From Chloroflexota bacterium (lineage in GTDB: Bacteria > Chloroflexota > Anaerolineae > UBA4142 > SHND01): 51,940 bases of DNA. The notes below the pieces were generated by a model. The model ran no database searches, was not told the origin of the DNA, and was given only the letters and a program-made list of their open reading frames with translations. Made by a program: the position numbers and the translations under genes. The first letter of the stretch is position 1. Each line of letters starts with the position of its first letter. Below are positions 22,530 through 31,551 of the stretch, in pieces. The stretch is taken from assembly GCA_004295045.1 (NCBI GenBank), contig SHND01000060.1, positions 1 through 51,940 on the forward strand. The letters are read 5' to 3'.

Positions 22530-24026
22530 ATGTCTTCCCTCCCTCCCGGACTGCCCGAACCGATTCCTCCACGCGACAAACCACAGCCGCCGCGTGGACG
22601 CGATCGCGCATTGTCGTCAATCCCATCAAACAACAAAAAAGATTTCGCGCCTCCAAAGCAAGCGTACGAGTACGCCCCCCCCCCGCCCGCACAAGCCAAT
22701 TCAACGCCCGGCTTGGCACAATCTACCTTGCCCTCCCTCCCTCGGATGCGAAATCATGTAGTTACGTGGTTGATTATTTTGGGCATTGTGGGGGTTGCGC
22801 TCGCGTTCACGATCCCCTTTACCCTCGGCGTCTATTTTGGCAATCAAGACCGCGCGCAATTTGTCGAACGACAGGCGCAAGAACATTTTCAGCGCGCCCT
22901 CACGTACGAAGCGGAAACGTACACGCAGCTGGCGATTGCCGAATTGGAACTCGCGCTGCAATACAAACCCGATTATCAACCGGCACGCGAAAAATTACAG
23001 CAGTTGAAAACCGTTCACATCGCGAATCCGGCACAAGAGCCGCAAGAGGTCGTCATTGCCAATCAACTGTACGCCAGCGCCGAGCAAGCAGTGACCGAAC
23101 AAGATTGGGACAGCGCGATTGATTTGTTTGAAGAACTGCGCCGCGTAAAAAGTGATTATCGCGCCGGCGAGGTGGATGCGTTTTTGGTGCGCGCATATCT
23201 GGCAGCCGGGAAACAAGCGCTCGCCGCGAATGACGTAGATCTGGCGCGGCGGCGTTTTGAAGCAGCCCTCGCGGTGGATGCAAACAACGCCGAAGCGCGC
23301 ACCCTGCGCGAACGCGCGCTGCTCTACTTTAACGGCGTCTCTTTGATGGGCACCAATTGGGGCAATGCGGTGCTGACCTTTGAAGAATTGTATGGGCGCG
23401 ACCCAAATTTTGGCGATGTGAAACTAAAATTACGCGACGCACATCTGGGTTATGGCGATTTTGCCAGCGAGCAAGGCGCATTCTGCATCGCCGCGCGCGA
23501 GTACGACGCGGCTTTGTCGCTCGGCGCGGGGACGGGCGCGCAAGCGAAAGCGTCAAGCGCAAATGACGCGTGCAAGAACGCGATTCTCAACCCAACGGCG
23601 ACGCCGACACCCACCCCCGAAGGCGGATTCGCAACCCCCGACCCATTTGCGACACCGAATCCCTTTGCCACACCTGTTCCCGTCAATTCCACAGTCGGAG
23701 TTTTGTATGCTCCCGGCATGCGCGTCCGCCAAAATGCCCAGTGCAACGGCACCGGCGACATCAAAGGCAGTGTGCAAACTCAAGACGGCGACCCGATTCC
23801 GAACGTTGGCGTGAAAATTTACAATGACTTTGGCTATTTGCCGCCGTACGCGCGCACAGACGCGGCGGGCGAGTACGAAATCGCGCTGGGTTCGGACAAG
23901 GGCATTTTCCACCTCGTCATCGTGGACGATTTTGGCAGCAACGCGAGCGCCATCTTGAACGTAGATTATCCCGGAGGCAATGTGCAAGGATGCCACATTG
24001 TCGTCAACTGGACGCGCATCAAGTAG
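22530..24026 (+). CDS. membrane-anchored TPR protein with carboxypeptidase-regulatory-like domain
   Basis: A 498-residue protein of unknown function. Residues 1-70 are Pro-rich and cytoplasmic-looking. A membrane helix follows at about 73-95 (WLIILGIVGVALAFTIPF), then TPR-like helical repeats (about 100-340), a Thr/Pro linker (TPTATPTPTPEGG) and a C-terminal Greek-key domain (GSVQTQDGDPIPNVGVKIYN) of the carboxypeptidase regulatory-like type. A C10 run (22675-22684) within codons for YAPPPPAQ could slip and shift the frame. A signalling or cell-envelope scaffold role is a guess. Confidence 0.75.
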   Translation: MSSLPPGLPEPIPPRDKPQPPRGRDRALSSIPSNNKKDFAPPKQAYEYAPPPPAQANSTPGLAQSTLPSLPRMRNHVVTWLIILGIVGVALAFTIPFTLGVYFGNQDRAQFVERQAQEHFQRALTYEAETYTQLAIAELELALQYKPDYQPAREKLQQLKTVHIANPAQEPQEVVIANQLYASAEQAVTEQDWDSAIDLFEELRRVKSDYRAGEVDAFLVRAYLAAGKQALAANDVDLARRRFEAALAVDANNAEARTLRERALLYFNGVSLMGTNWGNAVLTFEELYGRDPNFGDVKLKLRDAHLGYGDFASEQGAFCIAAREYDAALSLGAGTGAQAKASSANDACKNAILNPTATPTPTPEGGFATPDPFATPNPFATPVPVNSTVGVLYAPGMRVRQNAQCNGTGDIKGSVQTQDGDPIPNVGVKIYNDFGYLPPYARTDAAGEYEIALGSDKGIFHLVIVDDFGSNASAILNVDYPGGNVQGCHIVVNWTRIK

Positions 24027-24067
24027 GCACACAGTTTTGTCCATGCTTTGCGCGGTGAAATCAAAAT

Positions 24068-24517
24068 ATGCCAGCGCTCATTCGTCCCCTCGCTATTTGC
24101 CTCTTTTCGCGCGCCGACAAGATTCTCGTCAGCGAAGGTTTCGACCCCACCAAGAACGAGAAATTTTTCCGTCCAATCGGCGGCGGGATTGAGTTTGGTG
24201 AATACGCGGCGGACACAATCGTGCGCGAGACGCGGGAAGAACTGGACGCGCGTGTAATCAACCCGCGCTATTTGTTCACGCTGGAAAATCTTTTTGTATT
24301 CAACGGCGAGCGCGAACACGAAATTGTTCTGGTCTACGATGCCGAATTTCTGGATCAAACGCTGTACGAGCGCGAATATTTGGACGGACAAGAAACAATA
24401 GATGGAGAGGAAACGAACGAATCGTTTCAAGCATTTTGGAAATCATTGGATGAATTGAAAAACGACCCGCGTCCGTTGTATCCTGACGGACTTTTAGAAA
24501 GATTGAGCAAGTTATGA
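24068..24517 (+). CDS. Nudix hydrolase
   Basis: A 149-residue protein with a clear Nudix box: GGGIEFGEYAADTIVRETRE followed by EL (residues about 38-59), which provides the metal-binding REXXEE glutamates. Substrate (nucleotide or other pyrophosphate) unknown. The stop overlaps the ATG of the NfeD gene (ATGA). Confidence 0.9.
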   Translation: MPALIRPLAICLFSRADKILVSEGFDPTKNEKFFRPIGGGIEFGEYAADTIVRETREELDARVINPRYLFTLENLFVFNGEREHEIVLVYDAEFLDQTLYEREYLDGQETIDGEETNESFQAFWKSLDELKNDPRPLYPDGLLERLSKL

Positions 24518-25869
24518 AAACATATCGAAAACAAATCGGCGCGCTGCTCATCGCTTTATGGTTGATCAGCGCGTTTGCCATTGCTGCGCCAAGTGTCACC
24601 CGCGCGCAAGCGTCCGCCCCGCGCGTGGATGTTGCAAGAATTTCGGGCGTCATTGATCCGTTTATCGAAGGATATGTAGAGCGCGTGATCAACAATGCGC
24701 GCGACGATGGCGCGACGGCGATTGTGTTTTTGCTTGACACGCCCGGCGGCGGACTCGATGCGACGCGCAAAATTGTCGAACGTTTCTTTGATTCACCGGT
24801 GCCGATCATTGTGTACGTTTCCCCATCAGGCGCGCGCGCGGGTTCGGCGGGAGTTTTTATTGCGTATGGCGCGCATCTCGCGGCGATGGCGCCCGGGACA
24901 AATATCGGCGCGGCGCATCCTGTCGGCGCACAAGGCGAAGACATTGCCGGCATTCTGGGCGATAAAGTGACCAACGATTCGGCTGCCTTTATTCGCTCGA
25001 TTGCCACACAGCGCGGACGTAACGCGGATTGGGCTGAAGACGCAGTACGGGAGAGCGTCTCGATTACAGAACAAGAGGCGTTACAAAAAGGCGTGATTGA
25101 TTTCATTGCGCGCGATGTGAATGATTTATTGAATCAAGTGAACGGACGTACCGTTCAAGTGCAAGGGCATGATGTAACTCTCAACACGCAGAACGCGGAG
25201 GTACATCAAATGGATATGAATTTCTTTGAACAATTTTTTCATCTGCTGCTCGACCCGAACATCGCGTTGATTTTGCTCAACATTGGCACGATCGCCCTCA
25301 TCGCCGAAGTGTACAATCCGGGCGCGGTCATTCCCGCAATCGTCGGAATCATTTGTCTCACCCTTGCCGCCGTCGCGCTCTTTGGCTTGCCAACGAATTG
25401 GGCGGCGGTAATTTTGATCATTGCCGGAATTGGCATGATGCTGTTGGATATCAAGGTCACCGGCTTTGCGCTGACGATTGGCGGTGTGATCGCGTTTTTG
25501 TTGGGCGCGTTCTTTTTATTTCGTCCCATCACGCCGCCGGAACCCACCGCGCCGGATGTGAGCGTGTCGCCATTCGTCATCGGCGGCTTGGCGATTTTGA
25601 CCGTCTCATTCGTTCTCTTTGTAATCGGCGCGGCGATTCGGTCGCGCAATCTGCCCGTCATCACGGGACTTGGGTCGTTTGTCGGTGCGACCGGCACGGC
25701 GAAAACGCCGTTGAATCCGTTGGGGACCGTTCTGGTTAGGAGTGAAGAATGGACGGCGCTGGCACAAGACCCGCCCATCCAGCCGGGCGAGGCGGTGCGC
25801 GTGGTCTCTGCGGATGGCTTGACCTTGCGCGTCGAAAAAGCGCCAAAACAAGGGCAAAACGGGGGATAA
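24514..25869 (+). CDS. NfeD family membrane serine protease (ClpP-class)
   Basis: A 451-residue NfeD-type protein. A signal peptide (1-29) is followed by a ClpP-like protease domain: FLLDTPGGGLDATRKI, then SGARAGSAGVFIAYGAHLAA, where the Ser of AGSAG is the likely nucleophile, and TNIGAAHPVG. Four to five membrane helices (about 255-375) precede a C-terminal OB-fold domain (about 395-445). The family works with stomatin/SPFH partners in membrane quality control; none is seen nearby. Confidence 0.9.
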   Translation: MKTYRKQIGALLIALWLISAFAIAAPSVTRAQASAPRVDVARISGVIDPFIEGYVERVINNARDDGATAIVFLLDTPGGGLDATRKIVERFFDSPVPIIVYVSPSGARAGSAGVFIAYGAHLAAMAPGTNIGAAHPVGAQGEDIAGILGDKVTNDSAAFIRSIATQRGRNADWAEDAVRESVSITEQEALQKGVIDFIARDVNDLLNQVNGRTVQVQGHDVTLNTQNAEVHQMDMNFFEQFFHLLLDPNIALILLNIGTIALIAEVYNPGAVIPAIVGIICLTLAAVALFGLPTNWAAVILIIAGIGMMLLDIKVTGFALTIGGVIAFLLGAFFLFRPITPPEPTAPDVSVSPFVIGGLAILTVSFVLFVIGAAIRSRNLPVITGLGSFVGATGTAKTPLNPLGTVLVRSEEWTALAQDPPIQPGEAVRVVSADGLTLRVEKAPKQGQNGG

Positions 25870-25891
25870 TGTTCTGCGTCTCGAAAATTGC

Positions 25892-25920
25892 TTGACGCGT
25901 GCGCGAAACTATGCTATACA
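25892..25920 (+). promoter_or_regulatory. promoter of the DksA-like gene
   Basis: TTGACG (25892-25897) and TATACA (25915-25920) are separated by 17 bp, close to a sigma-70 consensus. The predicted leader is about 45 nt, with GGGATAGGAG directly before the ATG at 25973. Confidence 0.8.
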
Positions 25921-25972
25921 CTCGCACTTTTAATCGCCATCCCAATGACGGGTTGGCAGCGGGGATAGGAGC

Positions 25973-26482
25973 ATGGCAACACTACGTAAAATGACAAAAA
26001 AGAGCGCGCCGCACAACATCGTCAAGCCGCGTGCGGCAAAAACGTCGGGGCGCAAGAATGTGTCTCAAGCCAAAGTGGCAGCGCACAAACGCACCTCTTC
26101 GGCGAACGGAAAACATCCGCCTGAAAAAAAGGCAAAATCACTGCAGAGTCAAAAAGAAACGCTACAGCAAGAACGCGCGCAAGTGGAAAGCGAACTCGCC
26201 AACTTGCGCGCGGAAATGCAACAAGCGCCCGAGATGACGGGCGACGAAGTGGACTTGAATGTGTATGAACGCGAAAAAACATTGGGCTTGGTCGCGGCGT
26301 ACGAACGGCGGCTGGAAGAATTTGATGCCACCCTCAAAGTCGCGGCGCAAGGCAAGTACGGCATCTGCGAACGCTGCGGCAATCCGATTCCGCCAGAACG
26401 TTTGGAAATTTTTCCCGAAACGCGTTTGTGCGTAAAGTGCAAGAATGAGGTAGAACGCGAACAGCGAAGGTTGAGAATGTAG
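25973..26482 (+). CDS. DksA/TraR-type zinc-finger protein with basic N-terminus
   Basis: A 169-residue protein. Residues 1-60 are rich in Lys/Arg/Ala and likely disordered. Residues about 60-130 form a helical hairpin (LQSQKETLQQERAQVESELA). The C-terminus has a four-cysteine zinc finger, CERCG then CVKC, typical of the DksA/TraR family. DksA proteins enter the RNA polymerase secondary channel; the acidic tip residues usual there are not obvious, so this may be a divergent regulator. Confidence 0.85.
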   Translation: MATLRKMTKKSAPHNIVKPRAAKTSGRKNVSQAKVAAHKRTSSANGKHPPEKKAKSLQSQKETLQQERAQVESELANLRAEMQQAPEMTGDEVDLNVYEREKTLGLVAAYERRLEEFDATLKVAAQGKYGICERCGNPIPPERLEIFPETRLCVKCKNEVEREQRRLRM

Positions 26483-26523
26483 AAATAAAAATCGTGCGAC
26501 GCTGTCGCACGATTTTTATTTCT
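26481..26523. terminator. bidirectional intrinsic terminator
   Basis: A perfect 20-bp stem (26481-26500 with 26504-26523) with a GCT/AGC triloop and A/T tracts on both sides. It serves the convergent DksA-like gene and metG and overlaps both stop codons. Confidence 0.93.
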
Positions 26524-28318
26524 ATGCGGGCTTGCCTAACTTGGCGGTCTCTAATTCGATAACACTTTCATCGAGTTTCTTAAAGAGCGCTTTTGGCTCT
26601 CCTAACGCCTCCCCGCCGCGCAGCGCGCTCGGTTTCCATCCCGCGTTTGTTGTTGGTGGAATGTAAGTGAGTACGAGATGGTCGCGCGTCTCTTCGGCAA
26701 TCGTCCGCGTTTCAAACGTCCCCGCAAGATCGTGCGTATAACCGAGCTGCCGATGCAAATCGTTTGAAGAGAACGGCAAGTACGGGTACAACGCGGTTTT
26801 GAGATTATCAATTACGCGCAGCACCACATACAAACTTGTCCCCGCGCGTTCACGATTCACTTTGATTGTTTTCCACGGTTCCGTTTGATTGAGATAACCA
26901 TTCGCCTCGCGCGCCACCGCAAAGGCGTGTTCAATCCCTTCGCGAAAACGACACGCGTTGATGGCATCCCCCACCACTTGCAAGGCGCGCTCCGATTTTT
27001 CAATCAGCGCGCGGTCATCCGCATTCAATTCACCCGGCGTCGGCACGCGCTTGTCGAAATTTTTGTACGCGAATGTGAGCGAACGATTCGCGAGATTGCC
27101 CCACGTTGCAACGAGTTCGTCGTTATTGCGGCGCACGAATTCGCTCCACTTGAAATCGGTGTCCGCGTATTCTGGCATATTCGTCGCCAAAAGATAGCGC
27201 AGCGGGTCGGGATCGTACGCCGCAAGAAAATCGTGCGTCCACACCGCCCAGTGCGCGGATTTGCTAAACTTGCGTCCTTCGAGATTTAGAAACTCTTGCG
27301 ACGGCACGTCGTATGGCAGTGGAATTTTTCCATCGCCATAGCCCAAAAGCAGCGCGGGCCAAATCACCGTGTGAAACACGATGTTGTCCTTGCCGATGAA
27401 TTGATAGCTCTGCACATCGGGCGCCACCGTCCACCATTTTTTCCACGCGTCCCCTAAACCGAAATCATTTGCCCATTCCACTGACGCGCTGTAATAACCG
27501 ATCACCGCGTCGAACCAAACGTAAATGCGTTTGTTTGGATAATCACCAACCTCCGGCGGAATCGGCACGCCCCATTCCAAATCGCGCGTAATGGCGCGCG
27601 GCTTGAGTCCCGTTGGGTTTTCGTCCGTGCCGTCGCCGCGCAAATAATTGAGCGTGAACGACAACACGTTCGGTTTCCAATGCGTTTGCGCTTTCGCCCA
27701 ATCCAACAGCGGCTTGTTGAATTGCGGCAAGTCGAGATAAAAGTGTTCCGTCTCGCGCACTTCAAGTGTGTGCGTCTCACCGGGTTTCGCAAAACGCGAA
27801 CGCGGATTGATGAGCTGCAGCGGGTCGAGCAGGTTGCCGCAGTTTTCGCATTGATCGCCCCGCGCGCGCGGGTAATGACAAATCGGACATTCGCCTTCGA
27901 CATAGCGGTCGGGCAAAAAGCGCGCGGCATCCACATCGTACAATTGTGGATCGCTCTGTTTGAAAATGTATTCGTCGCGGTACAATTTCAAAAAGAACTC
28001 CTGCGTGATGCGATAATGATTTTCGGTGTCGGTGTGCGTGTAGAGATTGAGGGCGATGCCGAGCCGAATGAGATTTTGGATCACGAGCGCGTGATATTCT
28101 TCCGCCACCGCGCGCGGCGTACGTCCTTCTTCCTCGGCGGTAACAGTAACCGGCGTGCCATGTGTGTCCGAACCCGTCACGGAAAGAACCTCATTACCGC
28201 GCAAGCGTTGATACCGCACAAAAATATCATTCGGGACGAACGTTCCCGCAAAGTGTCCGAGATGCAGCGGACCGTTGACATAGGGCCACGCGGGATAGGC
28301 GCTGATTTTGTTGGTCAT
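26522..28318 (-). CDS. metG: methionyl-tRNA synthetase
   Basis: A 598-residue class I synthetase charging tRNA-Met. The HIGH-type motif is GPLHLGHFAG and the second signature is GRKFSKSAHW (KFSKS in place of KMSKS). A zinc knuckle CPICHYPRARGDQCENCG lies in the connective domain, and the helical anticodon-binding domain is at the C-terminus. There is no appended tRNA-binding domain. The ATG at 28318 is chosen because the conserved N-terminus (KISAYPAWPYVNG) starts there; a GTG at 28348 is possible. No good ribosome-binding site is seen. The upstream leader (28424-28607) suggests control by attenuation. Confidence 0.95.
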   Translation of the reverse strand: MTNKISAYPAWPYVNGPLHLGHFAGTFVPNDIFVRYQRLRGNEVLSVTGSDTHGTPVTVTAEEEGRTPRAVAEEYHALVIQNLIRLGIALNLYTHTDTENHYRITQEFFLKLYRDEYIFKQSDPQLYDVDAARFLPDRYVEGECPICHYPRARGDQCENCGNLLDPLQLINPRSRFAKPGETHTLEVRETEHFYLDLPQFNKPLLDWAKAQTHWKPNVLSFTLNYLRGDGTDENPTGLKPRAITRDLEWGVPIPPEVGDYPNKRIYVWFDAVIGYYSASVEWANDFGLGDAWKKWWTVAPDVQSYQFIGKDNIVFHTVIWPALLLGYGDGKIPLPYDVPSQEFLNLEGRKFSKSAHWAVWTHDFLAAYDPDPLRYLLATNMPEYADTDFKWSEFVRRNNDELVATWGNLANRSLTFAYKNFDKRVPTPGELNADDRALIEKSERALQVVGDAINACRFREGIEHAFAVAREANGYLNQTEPWKTIKVNRERAGTSLYVVLRVIDNLKTALYPYLPFSSNDLHRQLGYTHDLAGTFETRTIAEETRDHLVLTYIPPTTNAGWKPSALRGGEALGEPKALFKKLDESVIELETAKLGKPA

Positions 28319-28423
28319 GTTGATTCTGCTGATGGCGAATCGCGCCACGCATTTCGTTCATGATGCGAGATTGAAATGCGCGTCACGATTTGCGATGAGT
28401 CATTTGTAATTTGTCAAAAGAAA

Positions 28424-28470
28424 CAAAAAACCGCTGTCGGAGGCGAACAGTGTTCGCACGAACAAGCGGT
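28424..28470 (-). terminator. terminator in the metG leader (attenuator)
   Basis: On the minus strand ACCGCT (28470-28465) pairs with AGCGGT (28435-28430), with an inner GTTCG/CGAAC hairpin, followed by a U6 run (28430-28425) and GUUUC. It lies after a promoter and a short leader ORF and about 106 nt before the metG start. An alternative left arm GCCGCT (28477-28472) sits directly upstream and can also pair with AGCGGT. Confidence 0.78.
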
Positions 28471-28514
28471 GAGCGGCGTACCGTTGACAGGACGCGTCGA
28501 GGAAAAACAACTCG

Positions 28515-28580
28515 CTACGCGTCGTCGCTACTACGGCACGCCATAAGCATCAACATCAAAGAGGAAAAACGATTGAACAT
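28515..28580 (-). CDS. Met-rich leader peptide upstream of metG (21 aa)
   Basis: ATG at 28580 and TAG at 28515-28517 bound a 21-codon frame. Its middle reads SLMLMLMA, so codons 9, 11 and 13 are Met (four counting the start). GAGG lies 6 nt before the ATG, and the promoter -10 is 22 bp upstream. The stop codon lies in a hairpin (28491-28523). Codons 14-16 (GCGTGCCGT) can pair with ACGGTACGC (28484-28476), which is next to the terminator. Short ORF, promoter, Met codons and terminator before a Met-tRNA synthetase gene match the layout of a ribosome-mediated attenuator. Existence as a translated peptide is inferred. Confidence 0.62.
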   Translation of the reverse strand: MFNRFSSLMLMLMACRSSDDA

Positions 28581-28601
28581 CAATAACCTCAAGTGGCTGC
28601 T

Positions 28602-28629
28602 ATTATACGCGAATGTATAGGAATGACAA
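28602..28629 (-). promoter_or_regulatory. promoter of the metG leader
   Basis: On the minus strand TTGTCA (28629-28624) and a consensus TATAAT (28607-28602) are separated by 16 bp. The start point should be near 28595, giving a 15-nt untranslated stretch before the leader peptide ATG. It lies just after the stop of the upstream glycosyltransferase gene, so metG has its own promoter. Confidence 0.8.
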
Positions 28630-28640
28630 ACGCGCGTTTT

Positions 28641-29480
28641 TCATTTCGACTGCACTCGTTTCGGCGCAGGCGATGATGCATCGCGCGGGCGCGATGTGTG
28701 TGGCAGATTGTATAACCCGCGTACATCATTCCAGCGCACCCGCACCACATCGCAAAAATTGCGGTAGGAATCTTTGAGCGGATTCACTTTGGTCTCGGTG
28801 CCGTAACGCCACTGCACGGGAACCTCTTTGATGCGATAGCCCGCTTTGTGTCCGATGAACAACGCTTCGACGTCAAACGCCGTCACCATGCCGCCGCTGA
28901 CTTGCTTGGCATTGTCACCATAGAGCAGCATCCGCGAAAAAATATCCTGCGCCACATCATCGCGGAATGCTTTGAACCCGCACTGTGTATCTTGAATCCC
29001 GCGCACGGTCAGCAGTTGCACAACAAAATTGAACGCGCGCCCCATGATGTGCCGATAGAATGGTTCTTTGATTCGCTGTGCGCCGACACCTTCCCGCGAA
29101 CCAATAACAATCTCATAGCCGCGCTCAAACCACGGCATCAGTTTTTCCAATTCCTCGATAGGGGTCGAAAGGTCGGCGTCGGAAAAAAGGACAATGTGTC
29201 CGTGCGCTGCCAACATCCCCGTGCGCACCGTATAACCCTTGCCGCGATGATCGTTTTTGAGCAAACGTACGGTGGGATGCTGCTGCGCGAAGGTTTCGAC
29301 AACGCGCGTCGTGCCATCCGTCGAACCGTCGTCCACCACCAAGATTTCCGAAGGGTAATTTTGCGCGGCGAGATAAGCGTTCACGCGCTGTAGTGTATGC
29401 GGCAAACGTCGTTCTTCGTTATAGGCAGGAATGACGACCGAAACGAGAGGTTGAGTTGATTCCGAAGCGATAGACTCCAT
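28641..29480 (-). CDS. GT2 glycosyltransferase, DPM1/Ppm1-like
   Basis: A 279-residue cytoplasmic-face glycosyltransferase of the dolichyl-phosphate-mannose synthase type: SVVIPAYNEERRLPHTL, LVVDDGSTDGTTRVV, and FSDADLSTPIEELEK for the metal-binding DxD-like site; DTQCGFKAFR is characteristic. It would transfer a sugar from a nucleotide sugar to polyprenyl phosphate. There is no C-terminal membrane domain. It stands downstream of another GT2 gene on the same strand. Confidence 0.9.
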   Translation of the reverse strand: MESIASESTQPLVSVVIPAYNEERRLPHTLQRVNAYLAAQNYPSEILVVDDGSTDGTTRVVETFAQQHPTVRLLKNDHRGKGYTVRTGMLAAHGHIVLFSDADLSTPIEELEKLMPWFERGYEIVIGSREGVGAQRIKEPFYRHIMGRAFNFVVQLLTVRGIQDTQCGFKAFRDDVAQDIFSRMLLYGDNAKQVSGGMVTAFDVEALFIGHKAGYRIKEVPVQWRYGTETKVNPLKDSYRNFCDVVRVRWNDVRGLYNLPHTSRPRDASSPAPKRVQSK

Positions 29481-29631
29481 GCAAGTTTGGTTCTGTTGTG
29501 ATTGAATTCAAATGGGTTGCGCAGCCGGGCAGCAGAACCGCAAAGATTCTAACGGAAATGAGAGGGAATGCAAAATGCAAAATGTCAAAGGCGGGTTGTT
29601 TTCAATCTTTCTTTTGCCGTAGAATTCCATG

Positions 29632-30597
29632 CTACGCACGCGCCAAAAGCTGTTCGATTTCACCATCGCTTATGCGTTTCATTGCTTGGACCGCTTGGCG
29701 TTTTTTCAAGTAACGCGGCAGGGCAAATATTCCTGCGAGCTGTCCGCGCAGCCGTGCGCGTGCGGATTCCCCACGCCAATGTTTCAAGGCGTCACGCGTG
29801 ATGGCAAACTGCGCGGCAAAAATTTCACCACGATATTTTCGCCACAACGCGCCGGGATAATTTTTCGCCAGCACCGCGATAAAATTGCGCCCCACATAAT
29901 AGCTCGCAAACGCGCCGCCGCCCGACGCGCTCAGCATGTGATAGACAATTGCCTTGGGCGCAAAGACGCATTCGTACCCCGCCAAACGCGCGCGCCAATT
30001 CAAATCCACGTCTTCGCAGTTGAATTGCAAATCTTCATCAAACAATCCGATTTCGTCCAGCATCGCGCGGCGATACGCGCACGCGCCGCCGCACACGCCA
30101 AAGAGCGCGGGCGGGCTTGACGGATTGTCGTATTGCCCCGTATCAATCTCCCACACGCCGCGATTTCCCGGCGTCCCATTGACGCGAAAAAAATCGCCCG
30201 CGCTGTGCAATTTTTCGCGCGCATCAAACAAGCGCAGTTTTGTCGCCGCCATGCCCGCGCGCGGATTCGCATCCAGCGCGCGAAACAACTCTTCCAACCA
30301 TGTTGCTTCCGCTTCGGTGTCGTTGTTCAACAACACCACAATTTCGCTCGTAGTTTGACGAATGCCCTCGTTCACCGCGCCCGCGAAAAAACGATTTTCG
30401 TTCAACGCGATTACGCGCACATTTGGAAATTCGCGCGCGAGCAGCGCACGCGAATCATCGGACGATGCATTGTCAACGACAACGATTTCAAAATCGCAAA
30501 AGGTCTGTCCTTCCAATGCGCGCAGACACGTAGGGAGCAAACGCGCGCCATTCCAATTGGGGATGATGACAGAGACGCGGGGATTGTGACTTGACAT
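29632..30597 (-). CDS. GT2 glycosyltransferase (rhamnosyltransferase-like)
   Basis: A 321-residue GT2 enzyme: VSVIIPNWNGARLLPTCL, VVDNASSDDSRALL and the NNDTEAE metal/nucleotide site, then GVCGGACAYRRAMLDEIGLF and FNCEDVDLNWRARLAGY, typical of N-acetylglucosaminyl-diphospho-lipid rhamnosyltransferase relatives. An RfbD-like reductase two genes upstream on the same strand fits a deoxysugar glycan, but no glycan can be named. Confidence 0.88.
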   Translation of the reverse strand: MSSHNPRVSVIIPNWNGARLLPTCLRALEGQTFCDFEIVVVDNASSDDSRALLAREFPNVRVIALNENRFFAGAVNEGIRQTTSEIVVLLNNDTEAEATWLEELFRALDANPRAGMAATKLRLFDAREKLHSAGDFFRVNGTPGNRGVWEIDTGQYDNPSSPPALFGVCGGACAYRRAMLDEIGLFDEDLQFNCEDVDLNWRARLAGYECVFAPKAIVYHMLSASGGGAFASYYVGRNFIAVLAKNYPGALWRKYRGEIFAAQFAITRDALKHWRGESARARLRGQLAGIFALPRYLKKRQAVQAMKRISDGEIEQLLARA

Positions 30598-30604
30598 GAA
30601 AATA

Positions 30605-30631
30605 GTAGGACAATTTTAAAAATTGTCCTAC
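30605..30631. repeat. dispersed palindrome GTAGGACAATTTT...
   Basis: Perfect 13-bp arms (GTAGGACAATTTT and AAAATTGTCCTAC) around a single base. It belongs with the element at 42571-42597 (GTAGGGCAATTTT). The stop codon TAG of the minus-strand metallo-hydrolase (30628-30630) is formed by its terminal bases. Confidence 0.88.
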
Positions 30632-31551
30632 GCGGCGCGATATTTTTGCCAATAGCGATACACGCCGTCTGCCAACGCGTCGCCGCCCGCCGCATCGTCA
30701 TATTGAAGCAATTCTTTCGCGGCAGCTCCATCCGCGCGCGCAAGTTCATTCAAAAACGCGCGATAGCTCTGGCGAAATTCTTTTTGCGTTGGCGCGGCTG
30801 TCATTGCGCGCGCGGTCCACGCTTCGATGGCGTCAAGCGTGCGCGCCATTTTTTCCAAATGCCACGCCGCGTCCTCGTACATTCCGAAATGTGTGGGCGC
30901 AATGATTTGCAATTTTTCTTGGCGCAGCCGTTCAACGCTCGCGCGCCATTTGCCAAGATGGATTTCGGGCGGCGGCGTTGGCGGACGGATGTGCGTGCCG
31001 CGATTGACGCGCACGCCGCCCACATCGCCCGAAAAGCAAATGTCATCCAAGATGTACGCGAAATGATGTTCCGCATGTCCCGGCGTTTCCAGCGCGCGCA
31101 ATGCAAGCCCGCCGATTTCAATCACATCGTTGTCGTGATGTTGAATCAACTGCGTTTCGGGTACCGCGAGGAAATCGCCCCACAAGCGTTCCATGTCCGC
31201 GCCATAAATGCGCTGCGCGCTCGCCAATAGTTTTTCGGGATTCAATAAATGCGGCGCGCCGACGGGATGCACGTGAATGCGCGCGCCGTGTCGCATGCCG
31301 TCACTTTTTGTGAGCGCCCACCAGCCCGCCGCGCCCGCGTGGTCGAGATGAATGTGCGTGAGCAAAACATCGGTAATGTCGCGCGCGTCCAAATCGAGCG
31401 CGCGCAAGCCCTGCGTCAATGCGGACAGCGTCGAACCGGGACCGCAATCAATCAAGAGCGCGCCGTCCGCGTGGCGAATCACGTACACGGCGATAATGCC
31501 TGCTTTGTTTTGATGATGAACGTCAATCGTTTCGATTTTTGGATGCTTCAT
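30628..31551 (-). CDS. metallo-beta-lactamase fold hydrolase
   Basis: A 307-residue MBL-fold protein with the metal motif THIHLDHAG, further ligands in TPGHAEHHFAY and FSGDVGG, and a late PTHFGMYED. The C-terminal helical extension (about 240-307) is typical of glyoxalase-II-like or RNase-unrelated stand-alone members. Substrate unknown. The start overlaps the stop of the RfbD-like gene. Confidence 0.88.
   Translation of the reverse strand: MKHPKIETIDVHHQNKAGIIAVYVIRHADGALLIDCGPGSTLSALTQGLRALDLDARDITDVLLTHIHLDHAGAAGWWALTKSDGMRHGARIHVHPVGAPHLLNPEKLLASAQRIYGADMERLWGDFLAVPETQLIQHHDNDVIEIGGLALRALETPGHAEHHFAYILDDICFSGDVGGVRVNRGTHIRPPTPPPEIHLGKWRASVERLRQEKLQIIAPTHFGMYEDAAWHLEKMARTLDAIEAWTARAMTAAPTQKEFRQSYRAFLNELARADGAAAKELLQYDDAAGGDALADGVYRYWQKYRAA

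Noticed and set aside
28400..28600. T-box riboswitch for metG
   Set aside because: The stretch AACGGTACGCCGC only loosely resembles the T-box sequence with its TGG bulge, and no specifier stem could be recognised. The leader ORF with three Met codons and a proper ribosome-binding site explains the region better. A covariance-model search should still be run.
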